DNA of 64,000 nt from Coniella vitis. Lineage: Eukaryota > Ascomycota > Sordariomycetes > Diaporthales > Schizoparmaceae. Below are positions 48,894 to 60,100 of this stretch, piece by piece; the stretch's first letter is position 1; each line of letters begins with the position of its first letter. The position numbers and the translations under genes are program-made. The stretch is taken from contig WUJK01000004.1 in NCBI GenBank assembly GCA_011317545.1, forward strand, positions 3,356,501 through 3,420,500. Direction: 5' to 3'. The notes under the pieces are model-generated. The model had not been told where the DNA came from, did no database searches, and saw only the letters and a list, made by a program, of their open reading frames with translations.

Positions 48894-50566
48894 GAGCAAC
48901 GACACGTGGCCAATCTTTAAACGTCTCTGTCTGTGCTCACTGGCGATATGAAAGCCTAATATGTGTCATGGCAAATCAACGACTCGCGACCATATTGGAT
49001 CTTGTGATATGCGCTACTTTCTTTTCTTTGGGGTATTCTTGTTCTGGATCTGTTTTTCTTTTAGCAGAAATACATCTTCTTCCATGTAATTCTTCTCTTA
49101 TTCCTTTCTTTCAAACAGCTTTTGCGTTTTCTTTTGATACCTCTTTCCCGGGGATTTCGCTTCTCTCGTCTCTTCATTTGGGCCATTAAGGGAGAGCGCA
49201 GTTCGTCGTTCTTCATTAATTTCTTGTTTTCCGGATGGACATGGCCTGTACTTGGATATGTTACATACCCCCATGACCGTCACCACCGTCAACATGGTTC
49301 ATAGATGTGTATGTGTGGACTTTCCCTACGCAACCAATAATTTAACACTTTAAGGGGAGATTAGAGGTTCGTGGAGGAGATGGAATATGATTTTGGATTT
49401 TGTGCATATTACACTCGAATATATGCATATGTATGTACGATAAAATAATGTTCAAGCGGCCTTCACTACATACCTGGTGCATTTCTACAGTGGAATCGGA
49501 TATATAGATAGACGTGATTAGTCCGATACCATGTGCAAAGCAGTGATTTTGTTTCTGACCTTTGAAGGATTTCGTACGATCCTTTAGGATGGAGGTATTT
49601 GGTGCATCATTGCAGTATCTGTAACGCTCATATGATTGTACGTTGTGACCGACTTTGTTCCATGGTAAGCAAGGCTAATAGACGAAACATGCATTTCTGC
49701 GTCTTAGGTGCTGCCGAGTTAGCTTGGTAGGCGTAATATATGTCCCGTTTCACAACCGAGTTTTCTCTACGCATATTCGAAAGGCATCATTATTTACGGT
49801 TGGCAGCTCTTGTGTGTACTATGTATGCTTTTCTTGTTTTCTTTCTTCCTTTCCTTCTCACCCCCCAAAAGGTATGTTTCAATGTCTTTTTGTGGTCATG
49901 AAGATCTTGATAGTCTATACTGCACGAATACCGCACCTCTGAGTGTTATGCTGGTGCCCACCCCCCTCATCCACTCACGATGGATGAGATTCGAAAGCAA
50001 GTCAAGGTGCCAACCATGCAGAACCACAGCTACATGAAGAGAAGCCACCAATTCACAAAGAGGAAAAAGAAGGTAGAAAGAACCTAGACGCCTGAAAGAT
50101 GCTATAGAAACCATCCGCACAACAGGGATGCCAAGTGGCACGTGTTATGTTGCAAACTCCAAGATGCAGGTGATAAACACCAGGAAAGAAAACAACACCG
50201 CCACCTGCCATCCTCGAACGAACCCTTAACGGGCCACCATGTATATAGTCATTGTAAAACGGATCTAAGAGTGGGGATTGTTGTTGGTGGTGATGATGTT
50301 GAGGTGTCCGAGGAGATATAGAAACGTCCCAATGGGCAGGTTATCGTGACCTTCATCTCAATGGCGAATCTATGAACCAAAGCTTCCGCCACAAGACGAA
50401 TGCATGATCGAAAGTTGCCTGAATATAGTAAGAGACCCTGGGTCGGTGAGGACCCTCGGAGGCGCAATACAGACACCACGCATTGGTGAATTAGAGAAAG
50501 TCTGTAGCCTCTCGTCCAGTTGGAGGATTCCGAGATGCGAGGTGGTGAGGTTGTATTTGGCGTGTT
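48894..50566. other. Convergent 3' intergenic region (Tea1 gene / O-methyltransferase)
   Basis: About 1.7 kb between two stop codons facing each other. T-rich sequence (49,010-49,160) follows the Tea1 stop, as expected for a 3' UTR. One TACTATGTA motif occurs at 49817-49825. No coding region supported. Confidence 0.6.
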
Positions 50567-52367
50567 TTACGTAGACGTAGAAACATACTCGTCAGGCTTC
50601 CAAACGGCCTCAACGATGCTCATACGGCAGCCTTTTGGTCGCGTGACTCCCTGTTTAGAATGTCAGGATTAACACATGCTTGCTTGTTATTTTGTGGCAA
50701 GGAGAGGAATAAGCAGCTCTACTAACCTTGAAAACGAAGCCATCATCTGCCAGGCGAAAGAGCTCTTTGAAATTAGCTTCAGTGCGCTCCTGAGCATTAA
50801 GTAAGGTTAACATGACCATGTCCATACGGCGCATGATTTTTTCGTCCCATGCGTTTTCTTTGCCGGGGTCACGGAGGCAGTGATCGTTGATGATAATGCG
50901 AGTACCTGGTTTCAGGGCAGGGATCAGATTCCGTAGAATAGAAACGGCGTAGGGCGTCGAGTAGTTGTGGATAATCCATCGAAAGTAGTAGACTGGCAGA
51001 AAAGACGACTTAGCATATTGGTCCATGCGCGACGCAAGAGATAACACAAGAACCTAACCATCAGCAGAAACGGTCTGCGGTGTGAAAAAGTCATGAGACA
51101 TGAACTTGACTCGGTCAGCGACCTGACTGTCCTCGCAGATTGGCCTGGGCGCACTGTCGACCGTCTTCTCAAGATCCTGCACGATAAAGCGCATGTTTTT
51201 CCATTTGCGTGCCAGACTGACAGAGACAAAACCATGGCTTCCGCCAACGTCAACGAGTAACCCACCACGAGCATCTATGTCGCCAAAGTCATATTCGTCG
51301 ACAAAGTATGACACTTCATAGCCTTCTCCACCCGTTAGGCTTGCCATGGCGAGGCCCATACGTCTTGCCCGCTCTGCATCATGTCCAAACGTTGTGAACA
51401 TGGGTTCAATGTCGACAGTATTGAAGGCGTATTGGAAGCCAGACTGCGTCAAGGATGTCGCTTCTGGATGGGTCCGCAGAGCGGTCAAAACACCATTTGC
51501 GGCCGGAAAGATGTCGTCAGTGTTGAAGCCCACCCACGCAGCCAGCTCGGAATCAGTAGCAAGCAGGCGAGAGGCTGCAGTGTGGGCGATCATGCCGGGA
51601 GAGGGTTCTGTGAAGATGTGATTTGTCATTGCAGTGCGAAGAGTGCGCGCCAAATTCACTGGATCCAGAGGGGTGAGTTTCTGAAGGTCATCCAGATGAA
51701 TGGGCTTGTCCAGAGGGACAAGCTTGGCTGGGCCCATGGTCAATATTGACGACGCGGGCGTGACAGGTTTCGTTCAGTACTTACCCAGGCCATAACCGTG
51801 GATGATTTGAAGGGCGAGAACATCAAGGAACTGGGAGATGACGGAAAGATCAGCTGCCTATCGACCATGAATAGTTCGAGACGTAGTCGCAAATCGGCAG
51901 AAGGTGAGGACGCAACGTACATCCCAGACACCCCACCGAATAGACTCTCTTGGTCCAACGGCCAGGTCTCGAAGTTGTTTTGTGGCATTGACAATTTCCA
52001 ATCTGCACATTTGTATGTCGTCGGGAAGCTTGGGAAAGTCACTTGGCGCGTCTACATCAAAAGAAGGCATTGGAAGGCCCCTCTGTTTGATATGGTTCTC
52101 CAACTTCGCCGTCTCTCTGCTGATTTTCTCTGCCAGTGCAACCATGCTGTTGGTGGCGCTGGCGGGCGTTGACTCTCGACTCGCCATGGTGTTTTCGCAT
52201 GACGTTGTGCTGCCTGCGGATTCACCGTTGCTCATATCAGCCTCTGCCGATGGTGACGACGAACTAAAGCCCGGAAACGTCCTTCGATTCAAATTTTTGC
52301 GTTCTACATTGCTGCGAGCATGGCTGCTCCAAGAGCCAAGCCAGGGACTTAGACTTAGCTTCACCAT
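50567..52367 (-). CDS. Fungal SAM-dependent O-methyltransferase (sterigmatocystin 8-O-methyltransferase-like family)
   Basis: Transfers a methyl group from S-adenosylmethionine to a hydroxyl of a small molecule, often a secondary metabolite; the substrate is unknown. Five exons, 52367-51921, 51857-51785, 51727-51059, 50992-50727 and 50650-50567, with introns of 63, 57, 66 and 76 bp, give 512 aa. Joins restore IRWGVWD-AADLSVIS, GYGL-AKLVPLD, SAD-VYYFRW and FVFK-GVTRPKG, all usual in the family. Seen: a Ser-rich N-terminus; the LPMPSFDVDAP and GPRESIRW region; a winged-helix dimerisation part (about 150-250); motif I LLVDVGGSHGF (about 330-340); a candidate catalytic His in FRWIIHNYS (about 405); a final SIVEAVW strand. 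The third donor (GTTAGG) is weak but gives the only conserved join. The start at 52367 (MVKLSLSPW) is a choice: in-frame Met codons lie upstream to 52733 and downstream at MSNGES and MASRES. Some fungal homologues are housekeeping or of unknown role. Confidence 0.87.
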
Positions 52368-53078
52368 CTTGTTGTCGAATGCTAAGCAACGGCTACCCGA
52401 GCCGTCAGGGAAGTGGGCTCGTCGAGAGGCGCGGCTAATAAGACGGAATGATGGATACAACATGAAGATGCAGAGAGAGTCAATGTGTTTGGTGTTATAG
52501 CGGCGGCGACGGCAGCGGTAGCAGCAGCAGCAGCAGTAACACCTGGGGCGAGCACGAGCACGAGGATAAGGACAACCAATTTGGGGCTTCAAGTCGTGGA
52601 CGGCCTTGGGGTTTCTTTGACAATGCAGTGAATGACACAAAGCCGTCGAAACGCTGCCATGAACGAACGATCTGGACCCTCTTCCACTACGGCCCACCAA
52701 TCTCGCGCGTCCCCATGCCCTGGCACCCGCCATTCTGGAAGGCCAACCGTATAGGAAATACCGCCGACTGAAACACTAGAGAGTGCGTGGTTTGCTAGTC
52801 TGATTCTAGATGCCAAGTATTAAGTAGTCTTAGCAGGTAAGGTGCGTGAGGTCACACTGGAGCAAGCCACTTTGGGGGGGGAGAGGGCAGCCAGCTAAGG
52901 AAGTAGAGGCATTCCATGGCCCTCCCCCAGCATGTGCAAGAGAGCCGCTAGACTGTCCACTTTCTGATCGTCATATGCACGCTTTCATGCAAAAGACTCT
53001 TTATACAGGGGTGGCGTGCTCAAGCCGGGAAGGAGACGGGTCGATGGAGGCAGAGCAAAGCGGAGTCAAGTGAGATAG

Positions 53079-53105
53079 GGAGGAGGAGGAGGAGGAGGAG
53101 GAGGA
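53079..53105 (+). repeat. (GGA)9 microsatellite
   Basis: Nine uninterrupted GGA units in noncoding DNA upstream of the O-methyltransferase gene. Confidence 0.85.
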
Positions 53106-53999
53106 AAGGAGAAGGGCGAGGGAGATGACAAGGGCAAGAACAAGGGCAATGGCCAAAGAGATGATGGCTTGTAGCACTCGAGGCAAGCGCACCTAGCAAG
53201 CAAGCCATCGGCGACCCGGCCGTTGGGAAAAGCTGAAGAAGGCGGCGAAAGACAGAAGGAGAGGGTGTGCTGTGTGCCGCTGCGGTGGTCACATTCTCAC
53301 AGTATCACAATACCGACAGCGTGGAAGCAGGCTTACCTGGCCCCACTTTGGGACGATTTGCTTTTGAACCCAGATGGGCGGAAATGACAGAGCGAGGGGG
53401 CCTATTTGACGTGCTGGCACCGGTGACGTGGTGTTGCTTACCGTGTATTGTACCTTTGGCTTTGGGCTGGTACGGGTACCCAGCGCTGTGCAGGTACCAT
53501 GAGTATCAGCTTGGGGGCCCTTCCCATCGCGATTTTGCTTTCATTGGAGATTGCGAGCTGCAGACCGGACTATGCAATGCTCGGAAGACGGTACGTGTCG
53601 AGCCTAGCCGGCCGCTTTAGGCAAGAATAAAACGTCTTGCTAGAATCGTGTTTTCTTTTCTTTTCCTTCTTTGTTGTGCTTAAAACCCCCCCTTTTTCTT
53701 TTTTAAAGAAAAAACAAAACAAAAAACAACAACAACAACAACAAAAATACAGGGCATAAAACAAAGGAAGCCGAGACAGCCGTGGCAACTTGCTCACAGC
53801 GATGGGAACGCTTTCCACCTGTTGTTCTGAGCTGGAGCGAAGTAGGAGAGGATGTTGGCTGTGTGGTTGCAGTGGGACAGCTTCAGCAGAAAATGGCTTG
53901 ACCAAAAAGAGGCAGAGATTGCGAACAGTACCATGTTCACGGCTCTCGCCAGACTTGTTTGCTCCAGGGAAGGAGGCGCCCAGACATTGGCATAGTACA

Positions 54000-54015
54000 T
54001 ACTATGTACATAGTA
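54000..54015. repeat. Perfect 16-bp palindrome TACTATGTACATAGTA
   Basis: Overlapping TACTATGTA and TACATAGTA. It is preceded by CATAGTACA, extending the pattern to the left. Second palindromic form of the dispersed 9-mer (see 41579-41596). Confidence 0.75.
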
Positions 54016-54167
54016 CTATATACAGGTAGGCCTTACTAGGAAGGTACCAGGTGTGTGCTACCGAAGCAGCAAGTGGAAGCAGAACGGAGAAGGGAGAAGG
54101 GGAGAAGAATGAAGGCGCGCGCAAGTGATAGAGTGGGGCGGCAGGAGCAGAAGGAGGGGAGGAGCCT

Positions 54168-54168
<1 letters not shown>

Positions 54169-54208
<40 letters not shown>
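54169..54208 (+). repeat. (GGCT)10 microsatellite
   Basis: Ten perfect GGCT units, 40 bp, followed within 10 bp by a TACATAGTA motif. Noncoding. Confidence 0.9.
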
Positions 54209-55846
54209 ACTACTTACATAGTACTTGGACAATGGCAGGAGCTACAGAACTTTACCATGTACTATGTATACCCACACTGCCTACTATTACATGTGTAGTG
54301 GTCACTTGGCTCGGCGCAACTTGCTTTTGCTACGTGTGCTATTGTTACCTTGCTCGGCGCTCGGCGCAACGGCGACAGTGACGTGGACCGCTTGGAAAAA
54401 GGACCTGAGCACCAATACTATGATGGATGGCACCCAGCCGGGGGCCCAGCGAGGATGCAAGGGAAGATGAAAGGACGGTGGCAGACACTGAAACGTGACC
54501 GCAATGGCGTATACTTTCAAGCACGCAGACATTACAATCGCAATTTTTGCCTCGTGCGAATCATGTAAAGGCACGGCAGGCGATGACGGTATCGACGGTC
54601 CTGGTAGTTAAGCCTTTGCGTGTCAAGTTAGCCATGTACGCGGCAACAATCCGCTCGACGGTGAACTGGGTGGTTTGATGTGGTGGATGGACAATTCCAT
54701 AATCAAGTATTATACTTTACCACCTCTCAACATTTGCTCGCATGTACAACAAGGTGCTTCCGCAACCATCCAAGCACTCAGCCAGCTGCTAGGTAATTAA
54801 TTCCATGTACTATTTATGTAGCATGGACCGCCCAAGCGCCTCCACCTCTCGGAACACCCGGTGCCATCATGCACCGCACACGGCCTAGTGACATCGACCT
54901 GTATGATTAGTGCGGACACATGTGTGTAGCTTGGAAGCCTACACCTATCCCTGAAGAGCCGAGACACACACACACACCACAGTCTTAAACTGAGCGTCTT
55001 CTGCCTCTCGGCCCAGTATTACTATGGAGGAAGGAGGGGTAGCGTCTGTTTGTGGCCGGGAGCCACGTACCCCTCAAAGCCCACAGTCTGGTGAATGGGG
55101 GGTACCTCGTATTCATCGCCCATAGTCTCTGTAGCACCTGCCATGCCTATATTAAGGAGAATGAAGGAACAATTGACCTCCCAGCATCCATGCTGCAATC
55201 ATAGATGGCCCTGAGAGCTATGTAGAGCCCACAAGGAAAGCCACCTCCTCCAGGTAGTGTCTAGCACACTTACGTTCCCTAGCACATGCATCTCTTGTCA
55301 TAAACCCCGCTTGACACAGCCAAGGCTGCCAATTGTACGAAAAACGGATCTGCAGCCGCTTGACACAGGGCTAGAGGCCCACGCAATGTCGGGAGAAAGG
55401 AATGGCGGCGCCCCATAGCCGGTTTCCCAGAAGCGAACAGGTTCTCAGCCAGGCTCTGTGTGTTGTGATGCTCATGCAAGGTTCCACTGCGTGCTCTGGA
55501 GCGGTCTAGGCTGTCCGTTGAGGATTGTCCGACTTCCTGCATCTCTCAGCGATTTGTGACGCAACCAGTGCACATGGTATGTAGCTCTTCCTGTAGTCTG
55601 CGAGTGTGCTCGTGATGAACGTGCGTTATGGCCTCGTAGCCTCCGTCCCCGTGCTCAACATCCTTGACTTGGCAAGGTGAGTCACGTTGTTCAGCAGCGT
55701 GATCGATGCAAGAGGGAACCCAAGTCGCCAACACAAACCTGGCTGCCCGGCTGAGTCGAGTGTCGTGCAGAGCAGGAGACCGAGCAGGTCTGAAAACATG
55801 CTTTTCTTTGGTATCGCGTCTCCCGCACCACAGCTAGATCAATCTT

Positions 55847-57419
55847 TCAGTGCTCGGGTTTCTGTCCATATGTAACGTACAAGGGCATGTACATGAGCGA
55901 GTTGTTGTCGTAGTAGGCTCTTCGAAGATCGACGAGAAATAGCTCAACCTCCTCTCTCGTCCAGCCGCAGCCGCGAGTCAATGGGCCAAGTGCGATGGCC
56001 TGTGCGCCAGACAAGAGTACATGCCTCCAATATTCGCCAACCACCTTGAGATCAGGATGCTTGGGCCACGTCCCAATAGGGACGTGAAAGACTCGTTCGT
56101 GGACGTTTTCAAACCCCGCGTCTCGCATCAGGGTGGCCATCTTTCCGCCTGCTGCGCCTTGAAAATCAATATTGAGCCGGTTGAGACCTTGGTGAATCAA
56201 AGCCCAATATTGCGCAACCGGGTGCTCCAGCGGCATAGAGTCATTGGCCGAAATGGGATAATGATAGATTTCTTGAGACTCGATCCAACCGCCAGGACGG
56301 ATATGCCTACAAGTACAACAGGTCAATAGTCTGATAGAGTAAAAATAAAATAAAAATCAAGAGAAGCTAAACGTACTCTTTCGCTGTACGGTAGAGATTT
56401 GGCCAGTCTTTGATAGCCATAACGGTGTGTCTCATGTGTACATAGTCAAAGTGATCCAGCGGGTGAGCCCACTGGCTTTCTGCATCGTCCACCTCAAAAT
56501 GCACGTTCGCAGGCACCCATTCGGGCTGGATGGGACTTAGGTCAATGCCCAAGACGTTTGCAGATGGAAATTGGTCGCCCATTTCGATGGCCCAGATGCC
56601 CGTGCCCGTGCCGATGTCGAGAATGTTGTGCACCCTGCCCTCTTCGAGGGGCGCAAAGTAGAGTTGGCCCTGGCACAACAGCTTGATGCAGGTGTGCTTC
56701 ATATCCTCGCGGTCCTGCTCGGGTTCGTCATTGGGAAAATTGTATCGGCCTTCACGGAACCTATGATAGCGCCGGCCATTTTCAAACATATAATCCCGAA
56801 CGCTGCTCGACAACGAGGTGGAAGCAAAACTGCTGCTCTCAGAGCCATAGCCCAGGTCGGATTCGAGTTCCAGCTGGTCGTGATCCACATCAATCGCGCC
56901 CGTGCCAGATTGTGTCAGTGCATCCAGGCTAAATTCGGCGGTGTCGGTAGCGGACGGCAACGGCTTGTTGTCGTCGGCAGACGCAGGATATAGGTCCAAG
57001 GAGGGAACGTCCGGGCTTGTGGGGCTGTCAGGCACCACCCGCACAGGCACAGAGGGTGTCGCTTTCGCTTTCGCTGTTGCTGTCGCTATTGCTGGTGAGG
57101 CGGTGGCAGGGTGGGCGTTGTCCGCAGCCGGGGCTGCAGACGAGGACGCTTGCGCAGATTGGCCAGCAGAGGCAGCTGGCGGACACTGTGCGGCCCTGAG
57201 GGCTTGGAGTGGCACTGGTGGCACCCGTTCGATGAGGGACGATTGGCGTGCGTCGGCTGCAGCGGCGGCATGACCAGATGAGTGGCAGTCAGCAACTGAT
57301 GAGGTGGATGGGGGCGGAGGGTAGTCGTCTGGAGGGTAATCCTCGTAGGAAGAGGAGGGATGAGGGTCACGCTTCGAAGTGACCGAAATGGCCGAGTCGG
57401 TCTTGTGGAGAGGATCCAT
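55847..57419 (-). CDS. LaeA/TAM-type SAM-dependent methyltransferase domain protein
   Basis: Member of the large fungal family of LaeA-like class I methyltransferases; the substrate is not known for most, and LaeA itself is a regulator of secondary metabolism and development. Two exons, 57419-56377 and 56306-55847, with a 70-bp intron (GTACGT..TTGTAG), give 500 aa. The join restores RTAKE-HIRPGGWIE. Seen: a long disordered N-terminus rich in Ser, Pro and Ala (1-190); the YMFENGRRYHRFREGRY block usual before the domain; motif I NILDIGTGTGIWAIE (265-279); motif II LGIDLSP; then VHMRHTVMAIKDW. In this family the region after the domain starts RPGGW and includes a Glu/Tyr-rich segment, as here. 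It is most likely one of the many LaeA-like paralogues rather than LaeA itself, which is shorter; this is a judgement, not a test. Confidence 0.87.
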
Positions 57420-58936
57420 GACGCAGCCAACGTGGCTGGAGGAGTAGCAGGAGAAGAAATGGAGGAAGGGAGGGAGAAGGCGGGAAGAAACAGCAACAGC
57501 GAGTAGGAGCGAGCGAGGACAGAGCGAGGGAGATTGAGCCTTTGCTCAAAGGACCTCGGCCCTGGGCTTGCGAAAGGCACAAGAACGAGAGCAGGGTTGA
57601 ATCCAGTCGATGGGAAGCGGTTGCTCTGCTAGGATGAGGCAGGCTGTGATGATCTGAGCGACTAGCCAGAACACGAAGGACCGTCACTCGCTGTTTTGTA
57701 GGATTTGATGGTGGTGATGTTTCTGGCTCGAACGTCAGGACGATGGCAGTCGTGCAGGCCCGGTCAATACTGGCAATAAGGCGAGTGAACAGCGGCGAAG
57801 GGCCATTGGCGGCATGTCGCGGACAGGTCTCTGGATCTCTGGGCCTGCGGGAGACGGCGTAGGGCCGCGAATATATTATACGCTCAGAGTCAAGATCGGG
57901 TACCCATCACGACCGTTCCGTTGTTGGTGGTGGACTAGGCGGCCTGGCACTTCTGCAGGTTGACTCGCTGCAATATAAGCATGCCGTGCAGCCAGCTATA
58001 AAAAAAAAAGAGGCACAAGAAGGGCAAAGAAAAAGGAGACAACAAGGTTACTGTAACTGGGGGTGCACCTGGGCCTGGACCTGCCTGGCGCAAGGCCGTT
58101 ATGCCGCGGCTCGGAGCCTAGACGCTCTGGATGGGCTGGACGGGGAAGCTTTCCAGTGGCCAAGAGCGCTGTAACACGCTGCTGCAGGCGAGCGCCATAT
58201 TGTAGCAACTGCAACTCCAGACAGGGTGCCCAATTCGACCGGCTGCAGCAGGCACACCCGAACAATCCGAATCAACCTCACAGGCCAAGCAGGAGCAGGC
58301 GGAAGCAGAGCAAGGAAGAAGCAATCACAGTAGTCAGCAGAGAAAAAGCGATGAGGAAGTTGGAAGGTAAAGCGTCTCATACGTGCCGTTCATGCAGGCC
58401 GCTCTCACGCTCGTCCTCTGATTTGAGCCAACCACTTTGTGACCGGGCCAAAAGTATGCATACATGGCACAAGTACCCGTCCTGTCCCCACCAACTGTAA
58501 ATTCACTACATGCCTAGGTAGTTCTGGTAGTGCTCAGAGTACAGCTCTGTACATGGGTACTTAGACCCTCGTCAGCATCTAAGATTTAAGGTGATGATTA
58601 GTCTGCGGATCTGTATGTACGTAGCCTGCTAGCAACTAGTAGACGGAGATGCCATCCACCATCCGCTTCGGCTCGTCGTATTTTCTACGCTTCTGGAATG
58701 TCAAGCCCATCAGCACACCGTCAGGATGGGGCTACTATGTAGAGTACTTCCTATCTCGGTAGGCAGTACTGCTTCACCTACTTGTACTATGTAACTAGGT
58801 GGGTACTCGTCGGCAGCCACTTATGTAAGCAGCACCTACGACGTCACTGGCTGGCCCTGGCACATGTTGAGAGTTTCAATTCCGAAAACCTACTACCACC
58901 ATCACCACCACTGTTCTGGGCAGGCGATGAACTGAA
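57420..58936. other. Divergent intergenic region between two methyltransferase genes
   Basis: 1.5 kb serving as upstream region for both the LaeA-like gene (-) and the methyltransferase-like gene (+). It contains TACTATGTA at 58733 and 58785. No further gene supported. Confidence 0.6.
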
Positions 58937-60100
58937 ATGGCCGCCACTTGTACTGGCTCCTTGGGCTGGGACCCAGCAGCCTGCATTCGCGATGCCGATG
59001 CGACTGCACGCGCGGCCGACCTGCTCACTCGCGATGACTTTGCGGGCGCTATCAAAGCCTACTTCAACCTGCCCCCCAACGACTCGTACGCCTACCACGC
59101 CATCACGACCGTGACCCTGCCGCAGGTCCAGCACGTTGTCTCGCTTGGGGGCGCCAACGGCCTACACGCCTGGTACGCGCCGCTTCCCGACTCGTCGTCC
59201 TCCTCTCCCAGCCCTCCGCCGCCTCCTCCGCCGCATGACATTGAAGCCTACACGACCCTTTTTGCGCACTCGACCCTCACCTCCGCCGCCCTGACAGCCC
59301 TTGCCTCCAACGCCAAAAAGACGAGCATTCGCGCCCGCGTCGCTGCTCATCTCTCCGCCAACCGCTACATCCACCCAGGCGCCCCGCATCTCCACATACC
59401 TAAAAAGAAACCCGCTGCCAAGGATGTACCCCCCAACCCGTACTTTATCTTTTGGGCATGGTCCTGCCGTAACCTCGAGTGGTGCGGTCCTTGCCCGGAA
59501 TCTGAGGCCCGCCCCCAGAGCCACCACGTCCTGCCTGTCTTAATGCACCACTTTGGCTGTGCCATCCCGTCCTACGAGGGTCTCGAGATTCTGCGGCTCG
59601 TCGCCCGCGGACGCGCCATTGCCGACATGGGCAGCGGCAATGGCTACTGGGCATTCATGCTGCGCCAGCACGGTCTCACTGTGGCGCCCGTCGACAATGC
59701 CCAGAGCCGCTGGCGCGCAAACTGGGTCGCTGACACGACGCTCATGGATGGCGCCAAGTGGCTCGCCAAGAATGCTGGCGGCAAAGACGTCGTTTTGCTT
59801 ATGGTGTACCCTGTAGTTGGTGGCACTGTGGGCGGTGGTGTGGACGGGGGCTTTACGCGCGACCTCATCAAGGCTTACAAGGGCGACACAATTGCTGTTG
59901 TAGGTACACAGAACCATAATGGCTACACGAGTTTTAGTAGAACGACGTTTGCAGAGTACATGGCAAACCAGCAACCCTCGTGGACAAGAGTTGTCCAGAT
60001 ACCCATACCGAGTTTTGCTGGCAAGGACGAGGCCTTGTTTGTGTACCAGAGAGGAGACAGTGCAGCGAAGTTAGGGTCAGCCGAAGCTGTCTGCGAGTAA
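58937..60100 (+). CDS. Methyltransferase-like protein of unknown substrate, intronless
   Basis: Single exon, 387 aa, GC-rich codon use, high in Ala. I do not recognise a named family. Seen: a helical N-terminal part; a Ser/Pro linker with a run of seven Pro (about 94-100); YFIFWAWSCRNLEWCGPCPE (about 168-187), with several Trp and Cys; then MHHFGCAIPSYEGLEILR and a glycine-rich nucleotide-binding loop IADMGSGNGYWAF (about 228-240) that fits SAM-binding motif I of a Rossmann methyltransferase. An acidic residue expected at the end of beta strand 2 may be the Asp in VAPVDNA. Enzymatic function is inferred from this loop only. The start at 58937 is the first ATG in frame, with an acceptable context (GAAATGGC). 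Confidence 0.75.
   Translation: MAATCTGSLGWDPAACIRDADATARAADLLTRDDFAGAIKAYFNLPPNDSYAYHAITTVTLPQVQHVVSLGGANGLHAWYAPLPDSSSSSPSPPPPPPPHDIEAYTTLFAHSTLTSAALTALASNAKKTSIRARVAAHLSANRYIHPGAPHLHIPKKKPAAKDVPPNPYFIFWAWSCRNLEWCGPCPESEARPQSHHVLPVLMHHFGCAIPSYEGLEILRLVARGRAIADMGSGNGYWAFMLRQHGLTVAPVDNAQSRWRANWVADTTLMDGAKWLAKNAGGKDVVLLMVYPVVGGTVGGGVDGGFTRDLIKAYKGDTIAVVGTQNHNGYTSFSRTTFAEYMANQQPSWTRVVQIPIPSFAGKDEALFVYQRGDSAAKLGSAEAVCE

Larger units (their letters stand above)
52368..55846. other. 3.5-kb intergenic region with microsatellites and palindromes
   Basis: Between the O-methyltransferase start and the stop of the LaeA-like gene. It contains (AGC)n at about 52,518-52,537, (GGA)9 at 53079-53105, an A/CAA-rich stretch at 53,706-53,748, a palindrome at 54000-54015, (GGCT)10 at 54169-54208, and TACATAGTA/TACTATGTA at 54215 and 54260. 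Reading frames here are short, repeat-driven or without conserved features. I call no gene. Confidence 0.6.

Noticed and set aside
52368..52733. Starting the O-methyltransferase at the far upstream Met (52733).
   Set aside because: The extra 122 residues are Arg/Cys-rich translation of GC repeats, including an AGC microsatellite, and do not resemble the family. Start at 52367 preferred, without proof.
50567..60100. A secondary-metabolite gene cluster.
   Set aside because: Only tailoring-type methyltransferases are present; no backbone synthase or other cluster gene can be seen.
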